From: Nitrososphaerota archaeon
Lineage (GTDB): Archaea; Thermoproteota; Nitrososphaeria; Nitrososphaerales; Nitrosopumilaceae
Assembly: GCA_028867235.1 (NCBI GenBank)
Contig: JAGWGS010000017.1
Coordinates: forward strand, 1 to 12,894
Direction of reading: 5' to 3'
Length of the DNA: 12,894 nucleotides
The notes under the pieces are model-generated. The model was not told the origin of the DNA, made no database searches, and worked only from the letters and a program-made list of their open reading frames with translations. Within the stretch, counting starts at the first letter, position 1. Every line of letters starts with the position of its first letter. Below, in pieces: positions 1 through 7,372 of this stretch. The position numbers and the translations under genes are program-made.

Positions 1-1346
1 CCAAATACATAACAGAATTCAAGATTCCCACCGCATGTACCCAACCACTTGCAATCATGACAGACCCGTCAGGAGAAGTATGGTTTACAGAATCAAACAC
101 TGGAAACTTGGGCAAGTTTGATCTTTCTTCAAAGACATTCCAAGAGTTTCCAAACACCCAATGGCAGAAAGGTGAGAAATCAATGATGTGGGGACTGGCA
201 TCCGCACAAGACGGTAACATATGGGCTACAGATTCCCAACATGTTCTCATCTGGAAGTTCAACCCTTCAGATAAGAGCTATCAGAGATTTGCATTCCCAA
301 AGAGCCAAACCCAAGACGGCTCATTCCCACAAATGTTACTAATTGACGGAAAGAATGCATATGTCAATGACTTTACTGGTAGAAAATTAGGAGTATTTAC
401 AACAGACAGTACAAGTCCAGACCTTGGCATTACAAGCATCCAATCTCCACAAAAATACAATTTCACTAGCGCAATGGTAACAGACTCTGCAAACAATGTA
501 TGGTATACAGCATGGATATACCAACAAGGAGGAAGCCTTGTCAAGTATGATCAAAAGACTGGCAACTCTACACAATATCCACTTCCACAAGATATTCAGG
601 CACCAAATGGAATTACAATAGACTCTTCAGGAAAATTATGGATAATGGACACTGCAAGCAGTTTCTTTTTCGATTTTGATCCTGCAACATCACAATTTAC
701 AAAACATACAACATCTCCGCCTCAAGTATCATCATATGGAAATGCATCAGGGCTAATCAAGACGCCAATATCAAGACCGTACTGGAACCACTTTGATGAC
801 AAGGGAAGACTATGGTTCAACGAACAAGTTGCAAATAGTCTTGGAGTATACGACCCGGTAGCCCAGTCACTTGTAGAATATTTGGTTCCATCCAAAAATC
901 CAAACTGGTCTGACTGCGGACCAATGAAAGACTGTGGAGTAGCTCAAGTACTAGACTTTGCAGTAGACCACAACAAGGTCTGGTTTACAGAGTGGGTTGA
1001 AAACAACATTGGGTTACTTGATTCAAGTGTTCCATTGCCACTAAATGTAACTACATCAGATTCCTCAATTACAGTCCACAGAGGACAAAATGCTACAGTA
1101 TCACTAGACATTACACCACAAGATACACTCACATCTGCTGTCTCAATAGTAACATCAAACACTTCAGGACCCCAAACCATCTCAATCATGTCATCACAGG
1201 GTAATGTTACGGTAAACAAGCCAACAAGCGTCAAGATAACAATTGCTGCAGATAATTTTGCAAGCCCAGGAACCTACCAAATCCTGGCCGGTGCAAGATA
1301 CCAAGATGTAACAGTATCAAAATACATCAATGTCACAATCCAGTAA
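1..1346 (+). CDS. Vgb/streptogramin-lyase-like beta-propeller protein, 5' end outside window
   Basis: The reading frame is open from the first bases of the window (codons from base 3), so the gene starts upstream and the Met at 57 is internal. The protein is a run of beta-propeller blades of the Vgb (virginiamycin B lyase) / NHL kind: repeated units of a D-x-x-G-x-(L/V/I)-W-(F/Y)-T-E type followed by a K-(F/Y)-D strand and a short E-(F/Y)-P turn, for example GEVWFTE, GNIWATD, NNVWYTA, GKLWIMD, GRLWFNE and NKVWFTE. About seven blades are visible. The last 100 residues form an Ig-like beta-sandwich, suggesting an exported protein. The stop codon lies inside truD (17-bp overlap). In archaea such propellers are usually annotated as streptogramin lyase by homology only. 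Antibiotic cleavage is not implied here; a surface binding or scaffold role is my inference. Confidence 0.85.
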   Translation, partial: KYITEFKIPTACTQPLAIMTDPSGEVWFTESNTGNLGKFDLSSKTFQEFPNTQWQKGEKSMMWGLASAQDGNIWATDSQHVLIWKFNPSDKSYQRFAFPKSQTQDGSFPQMLLIDGKNAYVNDFTGRKLGVFTTDSTSPDLGITSIQSPQKYNFTSAMVTDSANNVWYTAWIYQQGGSLVKYDQKTGNSTQYPLPQDIQAPNGITIDSSGKLWIMDTASSFFFDFDPATSQFTKHTTSPPQVSSYGNASGLIKTPISRPYWNHFDDKGRLWFNEQVANSLGVYDPVAQSLVEYLVPSKNPNWSDCGPMKDCGVAQVLDFAVDHNKVWFTEWVENNIGLLDSSVPLPLNVTTSDSSITVHRGQNATVSLDITPQDTLTSAVSIVTSNTSGPQTISIMSSQGNVTVNKPTSVKITIAADNFASPGTYQILAGARYQDVTVSKYINVTIQ

Positions 1347-2544
1347 GGTTCCCAACCTAGACAGAGCCATTGGAATCTCAACATATAGTACAAAAACAGA
1401 AGGAACTGGCGGAAAAATCAAGTCATCTCCGGAACAGTTTTTTGTCATGGAGCAATTACGTCAAAAGACACTTGACAAGATATCTTCTTCTGGAAGTTAT
1501 ACAGTATACAAGCTAAAAAAGCAAGGAATTGACACAAATCATGCATTATCGGACATTTTTACAAAATATGGGTTGCGACTAAAGGCACTTGGACTCAAGG
1601 ATGCAAATGCCACAACAGAGCAATATGTATGCGACATGACAACAGGAAGATCTACTAACACTTTGGTCACAAACAGGTATACGCTTGAGAAAATTGGATC
1701 AGTACAAAAACCACTTACAAAAAAAGACATGATAGGAAATCATTTCAAGATAAAAATTGAAGATGCAGATTTTGCCAAAGTTTCAAGATTCCAAGAGCAA
1801 GACAAGATTCTCAACTTTTTTGGATACCAAAGATTTGGAAGCAAAAGGCCAGTATCACATTTGATAGGAAAAGCAATTTTGCAGAAAAATTTTGATCATG
1901 CAGTAGAGACTCTACTGTCTTTTACTTCAGAGTATGACACCCCACAAAACAACAAGGTACGCCAGATGCTAAAAAACAAGTCATCTTATGCCCAAGTCAT
2001 CGACATGGTTCCACCTCAAATGGACATTGAGAGAATGGTACTCTCTGAGATGATATCTCATGGAGATTCTCTCAAGGCCCTGCGTGCAATACCCATCCAG
2101 TTGCGAAGATTCTTTGTACAGGCATTCCAATCATTTGTTTTCAACCAGACAGTATCTCAAGCACATGATTATGGAGAAGACTTGATGCATCCACAGCAAG
2201 GAGACGTCTGTTTTGACAAGGACGACAATCTAGGAAGATATGAAAATGACCCGGACCAGAGGCTTGCAATTCCTCTTGTAGGATATTCATATTCAAAGAA
2301 AAATAGATTTGATAGTTTCATATCACAGATTCTTTTAAAAGAACAAATCACACCAAAGGAATTTTTCACAAAGGAGATGCAAGAGACAAGTGAGGAAGGT
2401 GGCTTTAGGCAAGCTATCATATTGTGCAATGATTTTTCTATAAAGGAACCATATGTCGAGTTTACGTTATCCCGAGGATCATATGCAACAATATTGCTTC
2501 GTGAAGTAATCAAACCACAGGATCCAGTGTCAGCAGGATTTTAG
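1330..2544 (+). CDS. truD: tRNA pseudouridine(13) synthase TruD
   Basis: TruD converts U13 of tRNA to pseudouridine in the cytoplasm. The 404-residue product has the family landmarks: an N-terminal G-G-K-I-K-S-S-P-E-x-F motif (residues 27-37), the catalytic motif GLKDANATTEQ with the nucleophilic aspartate at about D91, and the conserved NFFGYQRFG motif at 162-170 followed by the insertion typical of TruD. The length fits archaeal TruD. The start ATG lies inside the last codons of the preceding propeller gene (17-bp overlap). A start much further downstream would remove the conserved N-terminal motif, so this start is preferred. No strong Shine-Dalgarno is visible, so translation may be coupled to the upstream gene. 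The functional pairing with the propeller gene looks accidental. Confidence 0.93.
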   Translation: MSQSSKVPNLDRAIGISTYSTKTEGTGGKIKSSPEQFFVMEQLRQKTLDKISSSGSYTVYKLKKQGIDTNHALSDIFTKYGLRLKALGLKDANATTEQYVCDMTTGRSTNTLVTNRYTLEKIGSVQKPLTKKDMIGNHFKIKIEDADFAKVSRFQEQDKILNFFGYQRFGSKRPVSHLIGKAILQKNFDHAVETLLSFTSEYDTPQNNKVRQMLKNKSSYAQVIDMVPPQMDIERMVLSEMISHGDSLKALRAIPIQLRRFFVQAFQSFVFNQTVSQAHDYGEDLMHPQQGDVCFDKDDNLGRYENDPDQRLAIPLVGYSYSKKNRFDSFISQILLKEQITPKEFFTKEMQETSEEGGFRQAIILCNDFSIKEPYVEFTLSRGSYATILLREVIKPQDPVSAGF

Positions 2545-2590
2545 AGAAAATCAGGTACAAAAAAGATCTCACGTATAAATTCCGCCCAAG

Positions 2591-2600
2591 TTTTATTAAT
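2591..2600 (+). promoter_or_regulatory. TATA box for the 2623 unit
   Basis: The A/T run TTTTATTAAT is centred about 27-28 nt before the TTG at 2623. This is the spacing at which archaeal transcription would start at or next to the start codon, giving a leaderless mRNA. An in-frame TAA at 2620-2622 closes the nearby ATG at 2602, which supports the TTG as the start. Confidence 0.6.
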
Positions 2601-2622
2601 TATGAACTTAGGCTTTTCATAA

Positions 2623-3717
2623 TTGGAGACTAGAATCATACTGTTATCGTTTCTTGCCATTTTGCCAATCAGTCATGCATGGGCAGTTACAGACCTGAGT
2701 ACACTTGGCAGCCCTACTGTATCAATATCATCAAACACAGGCGCTCCAGGAAATATAGTTACCATTACAGTATCACACATACCAGACATATCAAAGACAA
2801 GTTATCCATATCCGGATCTGTACATCTATTTGCCATTCTCGCAACCATTTGGCACTACGATATCAAGCCATTGTGGTGGCCAAGACTGCTTTCCAATATA
2901 CACCCATGATGATGCAATAAACCAGGACCTTGCAAACAGGACCATAACATTTGCATTGCCAAGCACAAGTAACCCCAAACCAGTCATTCTAAACGGTCTT
3001 GAAAATACAGTCTGCGATGTTACAATAAACGGCAAGACAGTAGAGAGATTTTCAACTCTGTGCAATACAAAAAATGAGCCTCAAGGAACATACAACATCA
3101 AGATAGGATGGGTCCTTGAGACAGACCTTGACCAGAGATACACCACAAACACAGTTCTATTCCAAGTTATGGGCAGTCCATTGCAAACATCATCAAGCCC
3201 TGTTGCAGATAATGGCAATACAATTCTCAAGGAATATCAAAATGGTACAATTAGCCAAGCCCAGTTTTACCAAGATCTTAGATCACGTGGATGGACTGAT
3301 GAGCAGATAAGACAGGCATTAGCAGTGATTGGCAAGCTGCCACATCAGATGGGAGTACCAGGTTCTGATGCAGGACTTCCAAACAACAATACAACACAAA
3401 ATACAATCCAAACTATTCCAAACACAAACAATACAAATCAACCAATAATTCCAATCAAGATACCAGTAAACATCACCAAAGTAACAATCAATACAACCAA
3501 AACAAATCCAATTTCAGAAAATATAACCACACCAAAGGAAAATGTCACAACATCCCAAGTAGTGTATACAACAACACAGACTAATTCCACAGAGATACCA
3601 GCAAAAAGCAATTTCATGTGGAATGAAATTGTAATTGGATTATCATCTGCAGCAGCAGCAATAATGGCAGGTGTCGTGATATTTGTAAAAACTCATAGAG
3701 GTAGACACAATGCCTGA
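2623..3717 (+). CDS. Exported, C-terminally membrane-anchored Ig-like protein with SHOCT-like helical segment
   Basis: I do not recognise a named family. Visible parts: a signal peptide (about residues 1-22, hydrophobic core IILLSFLAILPIS); a beta-rich Ig-like region (about 28-183) with four cysteines (84, 89, 131, 147) that could form disulfides; a short helical module at 200-240 (LKEYQNGTISQAQFY, then WTDEQIRQAL) resembling SHOCT-type oligomerisation helices; a Thr/Asn-rich linker with about ten N-x-S/T glycosylation sites in the whole protein; and a C-terminal transmembrane helix (about 334-356) with a basic tail. The product therefore sits on the outer face of the membrane. The start is TTG, since the closest upstream ATG runs into a stop, and the TATA box fits a leaderless message from this TTG. 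It overlaps the next gene by 8 bp and is presumably co-transcribed with it. Confidence 0.8.
   Translation: METRIILLSFLAILPISHAWAVTDLSTLGSPTVSISSNTGAPGNIVTITVSHIPDISKTSYPYPDLYIYLPFSQPFGTTISSHCGGQDCFPIYTHDDAINQDLANRTITFALPSTSNPKPVILNGLENTVCDVTINGKTVERFSTLCNTKNEPQGTYNIKIGWVLETDLDQRYTTNTVLFQVMGSPLQTSSSPVADNGNTILKEYQNGTISQAQFYQDLRSRGWTDEQIRQALAVIGKLPHQMGVPGSDAGLPNNNTTQNTIQTIPNTNNTNQPIIPIKIPVNITKVTINTTKTNPISENITTPKENVTTSQVVYTTTQTNSTEIPAKSNFMWNEIVIGLSSAAAAIMAGVVIFVKTHRGRHNA
3697..3702 (+). promoter_or_regulatory. Shine-Dalgarno of the zinc-ribbon gene
   Basis: AGAGGT ends 7 nt before the ATG at 3710. This is one of the few clear ribosome binding sites in the window, and it sits in front of an internal operon gene, while the first genes of units look leaderless. 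Confidence 0.55.
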
Positions 3718-4408
3718 CAAGTCATGTAGGACTTGTGGTGGAGAGCTTATCAAGTGGTCCACATGCTCCAAGTGTAAAAAAACTACACAAAAAATATGCA
3801 GAACATGTTCTGAAAAAACAGTAGAGGAAATTCATAATCATCATGTCTACCTTGAGCCATACATTACAACCAAAAAAGAAAGACTTGCCACAGTTCAAAG
3901 CTTCTCAGAGGTTCCACCCAAAAAGAAAGAAAAAAGACATGTCAGCCCCATTGCCATATCAATCATCATAGCAGGAATCATTATTTTGGCAATATCAGTT
4001 ACAAATTATGTCGTGTTTTCAGACAGTTTTGCCCAAGATCAATTAAAACACTCATCGCCAGAGAAAACAATCTCTGCAACAAGCCTTGACACGCCTATAC
4101 AGAATGTTCCAATACAAGGCAGTCCAAAAAGCACGCCAGTACAGGATATCCAGACCAGTGCTAAATCAGAAAATCCACCTTACACATACAACAACTGCCT
4201 TGGAGTCTCAGATGGAACCCAGTTGACAGTGACATGCCCCACAGAACAAGGAATTCCATACAAGGCAGTAGTGAAAATACCTACAGAATTGATAACCCAT
4301 CTTGAAAGTGATGTGTTTAACTTGCGTGAGTTGTCAATTACAGAACATACTGATTCAATATCAATCCAGTATGCAAAAAAGATGTACGAGGCAAAATTCA
4401 TCAACTAA
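3710..4408 (+). CDS. Membrane protein with N-terminal zinc-ribbon-like domain
   Basis: The product has 232 residues. The first 45 carry three Cys-x2-Cys pairs (C6/C9, C19/C22, C30/C33) plus His42, His44 and His45, a pattern fit to bind one or two zinc ions. A basic stretch (71-77) precedes one transmembrane helix at about 80-103. The C-terminal 130 residues have two cysteines (in NNCLG and VTCPT), begin with a Ser/Thr/Pro-rich linker, and end in a small beta-rich domain. By the positive-inside rule the zinc ribbon is cytoplasmic and the rest is outside. The ATG lies within the end of the preceding gene (8-bp overlap) and has a good Shine-Dalgarno (AGAGGT at 3697-3702), as expected for an internal gene of an operon. 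Its function is unknown; a link between the extracellular partner and the cytoplasm is inference. Confidence 0.8.
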   Translation: MPDKSCRTCGGELIKWSTCSKCKKTTQKICRTCSEKTVEEIHNHHVYLEPYITTKKERLATVQSFSEVPPKKKEKRHVSPIAISIIIAGIIILAISVTNYVVFSDSFAQDQLKHSSPEKTISATSLDTPIQNVPIQGSPKSTPVQDIQTSAKSENPPYTYNNCLGVSDGTQLTVTCPTEQGIPYKAVVKIPTELITHLESDVFNLRELSITEHTDSISIQYAKKMYEAKFIN

Positions 4409-4422
4409 TAGTCAGGATGTTA

Positions 4423-4953
4423 TCATTCTGAGAACTCAAATGATATCATGGTTTTGTCAATTTTGATATTGATTTTTTTGTTAAATGCCTCTTCAAAGAT
4501 GAGTTCCAATATGGTTTTGTGGTACAAGGACCAGTTTTTACCAAGCTCATGTTTCATCACATATTTATGAAATGCATCTTCTTGTATGTGGCTTACCTGA
4601 ACTGATGAATTTATCATGCGTAACTCAAACCACGACAAAAACGATTTGACGTCCATTTTCCCCTTCATGAACAAAGCCATATTTTTTACCTCATCTTTTC
4701 CTACACGTGAAGCAATCTGGATTATCTCCTTTTGTGTTAGTTTTTCAAAGACGTGTACAAAGACTTGCTTGTTTATCAACACAAATCCAATGGTAGATTC
4801 GAACATGCCCCAATCCAAAAATTGCTTTAATGCTTGATTTACAAGCGTGTTTGTGCTTACCTGCCTATTGGAAGATTCGTTACGAAGTCGTTTTATAGTA
4901 GAGTCATCAAGCCGAAATGTTATCGTTGATGTCTTTTTAGAGGGTGAGCTCAA
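4423..4953 (-). CDS. Ribbon-helix-helix DNA-binding protein with unknown C-terminal domain
   Basis: The product has 176 residues. Residues 9-47 read as a ribbon-helix-helix (CopG/Arc-like) domain: a strand STITFRLDD, then helix STIKRLRNESSN, a turn, and helix STNTLVNQALKQFLDWG. This fold dimerises and puts the paired strand into the DNA major groove. The remaining 125 residues are mostly helical and match no family I can name; they may be a ligand-sensing or partner domain. The start is TTG (4951-4953); the first in-frame ATG would remove the DNA-binding domain. A TATA-like CTTAAAAA lies about 28 nt upstream, so the message may be leaderless. The gene is convergent with the zinc-ribbon gene, with only 14 bp between the stops. 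It is likely a transcription regulator; the target is unknown. Confidence 0.8.
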   Translation of the reverse strand: MSSPSKKTSTITFRLDDSTIKRLRNESSNRQVSTNTLVNQALKQFLDWGMFESTIGFVLINKQVFVHVFEKLTQKEIIQIASRVGKDEVKNMALFMKGKMDVKSFLSWFELRMINSSVQVSHIQEDAFHKYVMKHELGKNWSLYHKTILELIFEEAFNKKINIKIDKTMISFEFSE

Positions 4954-4977
4954 CTTAACATAATATCTAATGGTGTG

Positions 4978-4985
4978 TTTTTAAG
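4978..4985 (-). promoter_or_regulatory. TATA box for the ribbon-helix-helix gene
   Basis: On the minus strand this reads CTTAAAAA, centred about 28 nt before the TTG start at 4953. This is compatible with transcription beginning at the start codon. Confidence 0.45.
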
Positions 4986-5070
4986 AGTTGTACATCATTA
5001 AAAAGATCCCTATAAAGTCATTACCGAAAAATTCCGAGTTAATAAATTTGATTTAACTGTGTTAATCGTG

Positions 5071-5080
5071 TTTTTAATAA
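5071..5080 (+). promoter_or_regulatory. TATA box for the 36-residue membrane protein gene
   Basis: TTTTTAATAA is centred about 25 nt before the ATG at 5101. This is the spacing expected for a leaderless archaeal message. Confidence 0.6.
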
Positions 5081-5100
5081 AAAACACAGCAATACGGTAT

Positions 5101-5211
5101 ATGCAATTGTCTCCAGATCCTACAGGAGAGATGTATGCATGGATTGCAATGGCAGCAGTAAGTGCGCTTGCTTCTGCTGTTGGAGTTTTTACCATACATA
5201 GAAAGCGATAG
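5101..5211 (+). CDS. Small single-span membrane protein (36 residues)
   Basis: This short gene lies in a gap of about 290 bp between longer genes. It encodes 36 residues: a short acidic, proline-containing N-terminus (MQLSPDPTGE), one Ala/Val-rich hydrophobic helix from Met11 to Ile32 containing YAWIAMAA, and a basic tail HRKR. The positive-inside rule puts the N-terminus outside and the tail in the cytoplasm. Support for a real gene is a TATA box about 25 nt upstream, a perfect 7-bp hairpin beginning over its stop codon, and a clean transmembrane amino-acid pattern with a basic anchor. The antisense frame is open but shows no such signals. The function is unknown; small subunits of membrane complexes often look like this. 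Confidence 0.72.
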   Translation: MQLSPDPTGEMYAWIAMAAVSALASAVGVFTIHRKR

Positions 5212-5226
5212 TAAAATACTATCTTT
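5207..5226 (+). terminator. Hairpin at the end of the small membrane protein gene
   Basis: GATAGTA (5207-5213) and TACTATC (5217-5223) are perfect inverted repeats around a 3-nt loop, followed by TTT and shortly by a run of five T. The stem includes the TAG stop codon. It could end transcription or protect the 3' end. It also lies just past the convergent TFB gene. Confidence 0.5.
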
Positions 5227-5243
5227 CCAGATTTTTAAGGAAA

Positions 5244-6194
5244 TTATCTCTCTTCAGGTCCCAAGATGAATTTTTTTATCTCATAGTATCTTGCGCGAAT
5301 AGTAGTAGATGTAACCCCTGATGCTCGTGTTATTTCAGATTGTGATTTTTGTTCTGCATTTAATATGCAGGATAAATACAAAGTTGCAGCAGCCATTGCT
5401 TTCGGATTTCGTCCCCTAGTCATACCTGCTTTTTCAAGTGTCAGTAACATCTCTAGCGCATTTCTTTGTGATTTTTCAGAGACTTGGGCCTCATTTGCAA
5501 CCTTGGCAAGAAATTCCACAGAACTAAATGGTTCTAAGGATAAGCCCATTTCCTCTACCAAAATCCTATATGTCCTTCCAAGTTCTTTTTTACCAATATT
5601 ACTTGTAAGAGATATCTCACTCAAAGACCTTGGAACTCCTGCCTGTTTGCATGCAACATATACACATGCACATATGAGATTTTTTGATTTTCTCCCAACA
5701 GTCATTTTTTCCCGCATTGCTTTTCTATACAAATGAGCCGAGTTTTCTGCCACAGAATCAGGTAATGCAAGTTTGACTTGTAGCACGTTAAGAAATACAA
5801 GTGCAGAACGCAGTGTCTTGTTTTTTGCAGCAACCGCACTTCTAGTATTTAGTATCTTTAGGCGATAAAATGCATTCTTGTTTACACTTGATAGCGATTT
5901 CCCCATACCATCTCTGTCAGACATGATTGTTGTCATGTTCATATCATACATTGTAAGTGAATTTGCAAGACCAAAATTTCTCTTTTGGCTGTCTGCAGAA
6001 TCATGTTCAAAAAGAGGAGTTGTTTCAGCAGATCTTTCCTCCAAGACCCGTCCACATGAACCACATAATATTTCACCAGAGGAGTTGTCAGTAATTATTG
6101 GCCAACCTTTGCATCCGGATGTAATGCAAACATGATCAGAAGATGATTTTTTCGATATCTCTGGTCTTGCCAGTACCTGTTTGCGCTTACTCAT
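5244..6194 (-). CDS. tfb: Transcription initiation factor B (TFB) paralogue
   Basis: TFB recruits RNA polymerase to TBP-bound TATA boxes and contacts the BRE. The 316-residue product shows an N-terminal zinc ribbon with cysteines at 23, 28, 44 and 47 (C-x4-C then C-x2-C), a linker and B-reader-like stretch (about 72-91), and two cyclin-like repeats (about 105-200 and 205-310) with typical pieces such as KSKNLICACVYVACKQ and NPKAMAAATLYLSC. Length and order match archaeal TFB. The B-reader region (RNFGLANSLTMYDMNMTTIM) is recognisable but not canonical, as expected for one of the several TFB paralogues that these archaea carry. The gene overlaps the upstream SRPBCC gene by 8 bp and is probably translated with it. 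Promoter specificity cannot be read from the sequence. Confidence 0.92.
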   Translation of the reverse strand: MSKRKQVLARPEISKKSSSDHVCITSGCKGWPIITDNSSGEILCGSCGRVLEERSAETTPLFEHDSADSQKRNFGLANSLTMYDMNMTTIMSDRDGMGKSLSSVNKNAFYRLKILNTRSAVAAKNKTLRSALVFLNVLQVKLALPDSVAENSAHLYRKAMREKMTVGRKSKNLICACVYVACKQAGVPRSLSEISLTSNIGKKELGRTYRILVEEMGLSLEPFSSVEFLAKVANEAQVSEKSQRNALEMLLTLEKAGMTRGRNPKAMAAATLYLSCILNAEQKSQSEITRASGVTSTTIRARYYEIKKFILGPEER

Positions 6195-6654
6195 GTATCA
6201 GGTCCGCCCATTGTTTTCTGTCCTCAGTCTGAAAGGCAGGTGTTTTTTCAATCTCTTCTTTTATCAACTGGACAGCAAGCTCCGCCTCATTTCGTAATTC
6301 TTCAGATATACTCCTTGAGCGAATCTGTGCAATACCATGAAATTCATAATTCATTTCAACCTCAAGAAGCGTCTGCGTTCCAATCTGAGTTATCAGGATA
6401 TCTTTGGTTCCTGTAATCATCCCCTTTGTCCATCGAATGTGTATTCCTTCTATTGGAAACAAGATGATTTTTTGTGAACACTTTTCAGAGTTTGCAAGCG
6501 TGACTTGACGTGTCATAGTATTTCCGTTTTTGTAGACAGTTCGTACACGCGACATTCCTTTCCAAAAATATGGATCACGTTGAATTTCAGATATTACACT
6601 CCAGACTTTTTTTGCAGAAGAATTTATCATAATTTTGGAGACTACCTTTATCAT
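6187..6654 (-). CDS. SRPBCC (START/polyketide-cyclase-like) superfamily protein
   Basis: The product has 155 residues from the ATG at 6654. A TTG one codon upstream (6657) is possible, but the TATA box is centred 26-27 nt from the ATG. The fold pattern is that of SRPBCC proteins: a first strand (VVSKIMINSSAKKVW), a helix pair SVISEIQRDPYFWKGM, a series of long beta-strands, and a C-terminal helix with ELRNEAELAVQLIKEEIE. Members bind hydrophobic ligands in a deep cavity between sheet and helix; the ligand here is unknown. The stop overlaps the start of the TFB gene (ATGAGTAA), so the two are very likely one operon. That suggests a ligand-linked or stress role beside this TFB, which is inference. 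Confidence 0.78.
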   Translation of the reverse strand: MIKVVSKIMINSSAKKVWSVISEIQRDPYFWKGMSRVRTVYKNGNTMTRQVTLANSEKCSQKIILFPIEGIHIRWTKGMITGTKDILITQIGTQTLLEVEMNYEFHGIAQIRSRSISEELRNEAELAVQLIKEEIEKTPAFQTEDRKQWADLIHE

Positions 6655-6676
6655 CAACCCAATATGGTATTATCAG

Positions 6677-6684
6677 GTTAAATC
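6677..6684 (-). promoter_or_regulatory. TATA box for the SRPBCC-TFB operon
   Basis: GATTTAAC on the minus strand is centred 26-27 nt upstream of the ATG at 6654. It shares an 85-bp divergent intergenic region with the Lrp-like gene. Confidence 0.5.
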
Positions 6685-6713
6685 CTAGATAGTACACACT
6701 GCAATCTATCCTA

Positions 6714-6721
6714 TTGATATA
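6714..6721 (+). promoter_or_regulatory. TATA box for the Lrp-domain gene
   Basis: TTGATATA is centred about 25 nt before the ATG at 6743, consistent with a leaderless message. Confidence 0.45.
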
Positions 6722-6742
6722 CAAGAAACACCAAACGGTACC

Positions 6743-6973
6743 ATGTATGAAACATTTGTTCTCATAAACTGTGATTTAGGAAAAGAAGAACAAATTGTAA
6801 AGTCATTACAAGAGATAGAATATGTAAAAGAAGTACAAGCAACTCACGGAGTGTACGATGTCGTAGCAAAACTAGAAACAAAAACAGAAAAAGAACTCAC
6901 GGAAATAGTACGACAAAAAATACTAGGACTCGAGCAAGTTCATAGTGTACTGACATTATTTGCAGTGATATAG
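6743..6973 (+). CDS. Stand-alone Lrp/AsnC ligand-binding (RAM) domain protein
   Basis: The 76-residue product is a single alpha/beta RAM domain of the Lrp/AsnC family: strand ETFVLINCD, helix KEEQIVKSLQEI, strand VKEVQATHG, the conserved G-x-Y-D-V-V-A-K strand, a second helix (KELTEIVRQKIL), and a final strand VHSVLTLFAVI. The usual N-terminal helix-turn-helix is absent and the upstream region holds a promoter instead, so the gene is complete and not truncated. Such domains assemble into dimers and larger rings and bind amino acids or other small molecules; they may modulate full-length Lrp proteins. The stop codon directly abuts the stop of the convergent C2H2 gene. Confidence 0.9.
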   Translation: MYETFVLINCDLGKEEQIVKSLQEIEYVKEVQATHGVYDVVAKLETKTEKELTEIVRQKILGLEQVHSVLTLFAVI

Positions 6974-7264
6974 TTAGAGGTTGTCCCCAAAGTTTCTTGT
7001 GTGTGCATCTACCTCATCCTGAGGAGATGGAGACTTGTTTTCATGTTTGTGTTCGCTTTTGTGTATGCGTCCTTCCATCTTCTTTTGGTGTTCTTCTCGC
7101 GCATGATGCAGCCTGTCTTTTTCATGTACAAACTCTTTCCCACAGTGTTCACATTTTGCAATGGTATGGTGATGATCATGTCTTGCATGATTGATTAAAT
7201 CATCATAAGCATCAAATGATGATTTACACTGGTCGCAGTTGAATTTCTTGTTGAAAAGTTTCAT
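6974..7264 (-). CDS. Two-finger C2H2 zinc finger protein
   Basis: The product has 96 residues with two C2H2 units. Finger 1 has C10, C13, H26 and H31; finger 2 has C38, C41, H54 and H59. Both follow C-x2-C-x12-H-x4-H, each with the aromatic at the usual place (F17, F45). Extra histidines (29, 32, 33) could substitute in finger 1. The last 35 residues are charged and histidine-rich and look disordered. Short C2H2 proteins occur in archaea and may bind DNA or RNA or act through protein contacts; the function here is not known. Its stop is immediately next to the stop of the Lrp-domain gene with no gap, so the two transcripts must overlap at their 3' ends. Confidence 0.85.
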   Translation of the reverse strand: MKLFNKKFNCDQCKSSFDAYDDLINHARHDHHHTIAKCEHCGKEFVHEKDRLHHAREEHQKKMEGRIHKSEHKHENKSPSPQDEVDAHTRNFGDNL

Positions 7265-7290
7265 GACATCATAAATGAAAAATTACGGCA

Positions 7291-7299
7291 TAATAAAAC
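7291..7299 (-). promoter_or_regulatory. Possible TATA box for the C2H2 gene
   Basis: GTTTTATTA on the minus strand is centred about 31 nt before the ATG at 7264. This would give a leader of only a few nucleotides. The spacing is slightly long, so confidence is modest. Confidence 0.35.
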
Positions 7300-7372
7300 T
7301 GTCGTATCCACATATTTATTACGACCAAAACATCATACATGTGACATATTTCATCTTGTAATACATGTAATT

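Noticed and set aside
1..1346. Streptogramin resistance gene
   Set aside because: The similarity is to the propeller fold in general. The protein has a C-terminal Ig-like domain and an archaeal context, and the catalytic residues of Vgb could not be identified by eye.
5010..5195. 61-residue open frame on minus strand
   Set aside because: It is antisense to the 36-residue membrane protein. It has no TATA box at a fitting distance, and its hydrophobic stretch is the mirror of the sense helix.
5365..5736. 123-residue open frame on plus strand
   Set aside because: It is antisense to the TFB cyclin repeats, where low-GC sequence opens the opposite frame.
7337..7366. Two ACATGT palindromes between the C2H2 gene and the membrane protein gene
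   Set aside because: ACATGT is short and common in low-GC DNA. There is no T tract and no promoter at a fitting distance, so no site was called.
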